Positions 6,625 through 8,616 of a DNA stretch of 8,616 nucleotides are shown here, piece after piece. The stretch spans positions 1 through 8,616 of the forward strand of contig CALATR010000462.1 of the NCBI GenBank assembly GCA_937891875.1. Reading direction: 5' to 3'. The stretch comes from an uncultured Pseudomonadota bacterium (lineage in GTDB: Bacteria > Myxococcota_A > UBA796 > GCA-2862545). Every line of letters begins with the position of its first letter. Position 1 is the stretch's first letter. The notes beneath the pieces are model-generated. The model did not search any database. It was given only the letters and a program-made list of their open reading frames with translations, and was not told where the DNA came from. The translations under genes were made by a program, and so were the position numbers.

Positions 6625-7344
6625 ATGCGTGACCTGACCATCCTGTTGTCCGTGCTCGCCGGGCTGGCCGGAGTGGCCGTGGGGACGGTGACCGGGCTGG
6701 GGGTTGCAGCGCCGGACCCCGCGCCGACCGACGAGTCGGACGCGCCGCCCGAGGCCAGCTGCGAAGAGCAGGTCGCCGAGGTGACGACCACGATCGCCCG
6801 GCTCGGCGAGGAGAAGGTGCGCATCGACGAGCAGATCATCCGCGCGCGCCGGCAGCGGGCAGCGGCGCGGGGCATGGTGCGGGCGTGGCCGGAGAGCCCG
6901 CCGGACCTGCTCACCGAGGACGCGCTGACCGAGCACCTGGACCGGGTCCTCGACGGAAGCCCGGCCACCCTGGAGCGGCTCGACTGCGCGGCCTACCCCT
7001 GCGTGGCGGTGCTCTCCTGGGAGGTGCCCGAGATCGAGCGCGACCTGGTCGACGCGGGTGATGGGGAGGCCAACCTGTCCGGGGCGCTGATGGCTCGGCT
7101 GATGGACGGGGACTACGGCAGCCTGCCGATCTTCTACACCGGCCGCCTGGTCGGCGATGACCTCGACGCCAGCGTGCATGCCTTCGCCTGGCTGGACCCC
7201 CAGGACTACTCGGACGCGAAGAACAGCGAGCCGGAGCAGGCGCTGGTCGACGGCACGGTCATCGACGCGGCCGAGGGACGCACCGAGGAGGTCTTTCAGA
7301 CCTGGCTCGACGAGCAGGGACCGGACTTCGGGGGGCAGCGATGA
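6625..7344 (+). CDS. single-pass membrane protein with coiled coil and CX4C domain, function unknown
   Basis: The product has 239 residues from the ATG at 6625. Residues about 5-29 form one hydrophobic N-terminal segment after a short MRD, so it is most likely a signal anchor with the rest outside the cytoplasm. A Pro/Ala/Asp/Glu linker leads to Cys46. Residues about 46-80 are a charged amphipathic helix, probably a short coiled coil, ending in an Arg-rich stretch (RARRQRAAARG). Then comes AWPESPP and a helical region, then LDCAAYPCVAV, a CX4C pattern followed by a hydrophobic strand. From memory, similar 'C-PC' segments recur in myxobacterial proteins of unknown function; I cannot confirm this here. 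The C-terminus is acidic and has no known motif. Its stop overlaps the next start as ATGA, so the two genes are translationally coupled. A role as an envelope assembly or scaffold protein is only a guess. Confidence 0.8.
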   Translation: MRDLTILLSVLAGLAGVAVGTVTGLGVAAPDPAPTDESDAPPEASCEEQVAEVTTTIARLGEEKVRIDEQIIRARRQRAAARGMVRAWPESPPDLLTEDALTEHLDRVLDGSPATLERLDCAAYPCVAVLSWEVPEIERDLVDAGDGEANLSGALMARLMDGDYGSLPIFYTGRLVGDDLDASVHAFAWLDPQDYSDAKNSEPEQALVDGTVIDAAEGRTEEVFQTWLDEQGPDFGGQR

Positions 7345-7589
7345 ACCTGCAGTCTGCCGCGATCGTCGCCGCCGTGGGCCTGCTGTGTGCCGCCCTGTCC
7401 TTCGTGGTCGCCAGCAACCTGCGCGGGCCGGCGGAGGTGGCGGCGCCCGCCGAGGTCGTCGACAGCGACGACGGCTGCCAGGATGCGCTGCTCCAGGCCC
7501 GGGAGCGCCGGGCGGCGCTGGAGCAGGAGCTCGACATGCTCAAGGGGCTGTACGACCGGATCGTGGTCGAGGGCAAGGACCCCGAGTAG
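7341..7589 (+). CDS. small single-pass membrane protein with short coiled coil, function unknown
   Basis: The product has 82 residues. The ATG at 7341 overlaps the previous stop (ATGA), and a G-run (7330-7335) 5 bases upstream could serve as a weak ribosome binding site. Residues about 5-25 form a hydrophobic membrane segment (with Cys16), then a Pro/Ala/Val/Glu linker, an acidic DSDD, Cys46, and a charged helix (ARERRAALEQELDMLKGLYDRIV) likely to form a coiled coil. The layout mirrors the N-terminal third of the protein encoded just upstream, including Cys at the same residue number. It therefore looks like a partner subunit or a shortened paralogue. The stop codon lies in the loop of a hairpin at 7580-7597. 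Without the overlap and the shared architecture I would be less sure that this short frame is real. Confidence 0.72.
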   Translation: MNLQSAAIVAAVGLLCAALSFVVASNLRGPAEVAAPAEVVDSDDGCQDALLQARERRAALEQELDMLKGLYDRIVVEGKDPE

Positions 7590-7597
7590 GCTCGGGG
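7580..7597. terminator. hairpin between convergent genes, possible two-way terminator
   Basis: CCCCGAG (7580-7586) and CTCGGGG (7591-7597) form a perfect 7-base-pair stem around TAGG. The TAG is the stop codon of the 82-residue protein gene. It lies 8 bases beyond the stop of the minus-strand gene, so it could end transcripts from both sides. Neither strand has a following T-run, so intrinsic termination would be weak. Confidence 0.5.
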
Positions 7598-7604
7598 CCC
7601 GCGG

Positions 7605-8616
7605 TCAGTCGCGGCGGCGCCGGACCAGGCCCAGCAGCACCAGGACGAAGCCGGCCATGCCCACGGGTGCGGCGCTGCCGAGGCCGCTGCAGGAGCCACC
7701 CTGGTAGGTCAGCGCGCTCGCGTCGGCGCCGCACGGGCCGTCGCTGTCGACCGGGTCCTGCACGTTCGGGATGTCGTCGCAGTCCACGTCGCCACCGCCC
7801 TCGTCCACGTCGTCCGTGCCGTCGCCGTCCGAGTCGGGGTCGAGGTAGTTGACGATGCCGTCGCCGTCGATGTCGCGGTTCTCCCAGGACTCCTCCTCGG
7901 CGGTGGACCAGCCGTCCCCGTCGTCGTCGGGGTCCAGACGGTCGGGCTTGCCGTCCTGGTCGGAGTCTCCGTCCACCTCGTCCACGTCCAGCACGGTGTC
8001 GTTGTCGCTGTCGAGGTCGCGGAAGTTGGGAATGCCGTCGCCGTCGGCGTCGTCCTCTCCCTCGATCTCGTCGGGGATGCCGTCGTCGTCGGAGTCGGTG
8101 TCGAGGTAGTCCGGGGTGCCGTCGTCGTCCGTGTCCGTCGGATCGTCGGGATCGCCGACCTCGTCCTCGGTCAGGATGCCGTCGTCGTCGTCGTCCTCGT
8201 CCAGAGCGTCGATGACGCCGTCGCCGTCGGTGTCGTGCGGGTCGTCGACGTCCTCGCCGACCTCGATCCCGTCCTCGATGCCGTCGCCGTCGGTGTCGGC
8301 GTCCTCGGGGTCCGTGCCGAGCACGATCTCGTCCTCGTCGGTGATGCCGTCACCGTCGGTGTCATCGTCCTCGTCGACGCCGTTGCAGTCGTTGTCCTTG
8401 CCGTCCTCGAGCTCCGGCGCGCCCGGGTAGACCGTCGCGTCGAAGTCGTCGCAGTCCTCGCCGCCGAAGGCCGCGCTGTCGAAGCCATCCATGTCGGCGT
8501 CGTAGTCGGACCAGCCGTCGCAGTTCTGGTCGATGCCGTCGTACCAGATCTCCTCTGCCGACGGGTTGATCCGCGGGTCGGCGTCGTCGCAGTCGTCGCC
8601 GCCGTAGTCGACCGAG
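7605..8616 (-). CDS. acidic surface protein: MopE-type repeats, thrombospondin type 3 repeats, MYXO-CTERM-like tail; 5' end outside window
   Basis: The minus-strand frame is open to the right edge, so the N-terminus is missing; the ATG at 8492 is internal. Two copies of a MopE-like metal-binding repeat (Pfam Cu-binding_MopE type) come first: DDCDDADPRINPSAEE to DQNCDG (about 8520-8600), then GEDCDDFDATVYPGAPE to DNDCNG (about 8378-8462). About 12 thrombospondin type 3-like units follow (DTDGDGI-x-D patterns), plus one degenerate copy containing DVDCDD. These should bind calcium outside the cell. The C-terminus has GGSC (Cys codon 7689-7691), a Gly/Ala/Pro spacer, a hydrophobic helix and four Arg before a final Asp. 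This tripartite layout matches MYXO-CTERM-type sorting signals, processed in Myxococcota by dedicated membrane proteases (myxosortases) that cut near the Cys. The protein is probably cell-surface attached. The gene is convergent with the small membrane protein gene, with a 15-base gap. Confidence 0.9.
   Translation of the reverse strand, partial: SVDYGGDDCDDADPRINPSAEEIWYDGIDQNCDGWSDYDADMDGFDSAAFGGEDCDDFDATVYPGAPELEDGKDNDCNGVDEDDDTDGDGITDEDEIVLGTDPEDADTDGDGIEDGIEVGEDVDDPHDTDGDGVIDALDEDDDDDGILTEDEVGDPDDPTDTDDDGTPDYLDTDSDDDGIPDEIEGEDDADGDGIPNFRDLDSDNDTVLDVDEVDGDSDQDGKPDRLDPDDDGDGWSTAEEESWENRDIDGDGIVNYLDPDSDGDGTDDVDEGGGDVDCDDIPNVQDPVDSDGPCGADASALTYQGGSCSGLGSAAPVGMAGFVLVLLGLVRRRRD
7755..8363 (-). 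repeat. tandem thrombospondin type 3-like acidic repeats
   Basis: About 13 units of 12-24 residues share a D-x-D-x-D-G core. The DNA is correspondingly repetitive, rich in GAC and GAC-GGC runs on the coding strand, with five uninterrupted GTC triplets on the plus strand at 8181-8195 encoding five Asp. Such tracts could change length by slippage or recombination. Confidence 0.85.

Noticed and set aside
8177..8360. A CRISPR or noncoding repeat array suggested by repeated GTCGTCG and GCCGTCGCCGTC words
   Set aside because: Unit lengths follow the protein repeats, there are no constant repeats with unique spacers, and the minus frame stays open throughout.
7849..8430. Ser/Pro-rich plus-strand frames opposite the acidic repeat gene
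   Set aside because: They are the complement of GAC-rich codons (GTC/TCG/CGT). The Ser runs follow directly from the Asp repeats on the other strand.
7605..8492. Treating the ATG at 8492 as the real start of the acidic surface protein
   Set aside because: The frame continues upstream without a stop and encodes another complete MopE-type repeat, so the gene runs past the window edge.

Overview
The window is high-GC DNA, clearly above 65% by eye (not counted). Nearly all of it is protein coding, with strong G/C bias at third codon positions. The gene content points to a Myxococcota or other former deltaproteobacterial genome. The evidence is a MYXO-CTERM-like C-terminal sorting tail, MopE-type metal-binding repeats joined to thrombospondin type 3 repeats, a lipoprotein with Ig/PKD-like tandem repeats, and short membrane-anchored coiled-coil proteins. 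No RNA gene, insertion sequence, CRISPR array or phage gene was found. Every recognisable product appears to be exported or membrane-anchored.

Layout. (1) Positions 1-1404, plus strand: the C-terminal part of a secreted S8 (subtilisin-like) peptidase, open at the left edge. (2) Positions 1401-3583, minus strand: a two-gene operon. A Tat-exported metallophosphoesterase is followed, with a 4-base GTGA overlap, by a small secreted protein that may be an outer-membrane barrel. This operon meets the peptidase gene tail to tail in a shared CTAG that supplies both stop codons. (3) Positions 3584-3741: a divergent intergenic region with a plausible promoter for the minus-strand operon and a strong ribosome binding site for the plus-strand gene. 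(4) Positions 3742-6558, plus strand: a 938-residue lipoprotein with seven tandem domains of about 92 residues and a C-terminal kelch-like propeller. (5) Positions 6625-7589, plus strand: two coupled genes (ATGA overlap) for single-pass membrane proteins with a matching layout, including a cysteine at residue 46 in both. (6) Positions 7605-8616, minus strand: the C-terminal part of an acidic, probably calcium-binding surface protein with a sorting tail, open at the right edge.

The genes do not form a recognisable pathway. The common theme is the cell envelope and surface. The best leads are the paired Cys46 membrane proteins, the altered oxyanion-hole position in the S8 peptidase, the enlarged cap region of the Tat-exported phosphoesterase, and the mixed cysteine content of the lipoprotein repeats. 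I see no clear evidence of a wholly new multi-gene system.
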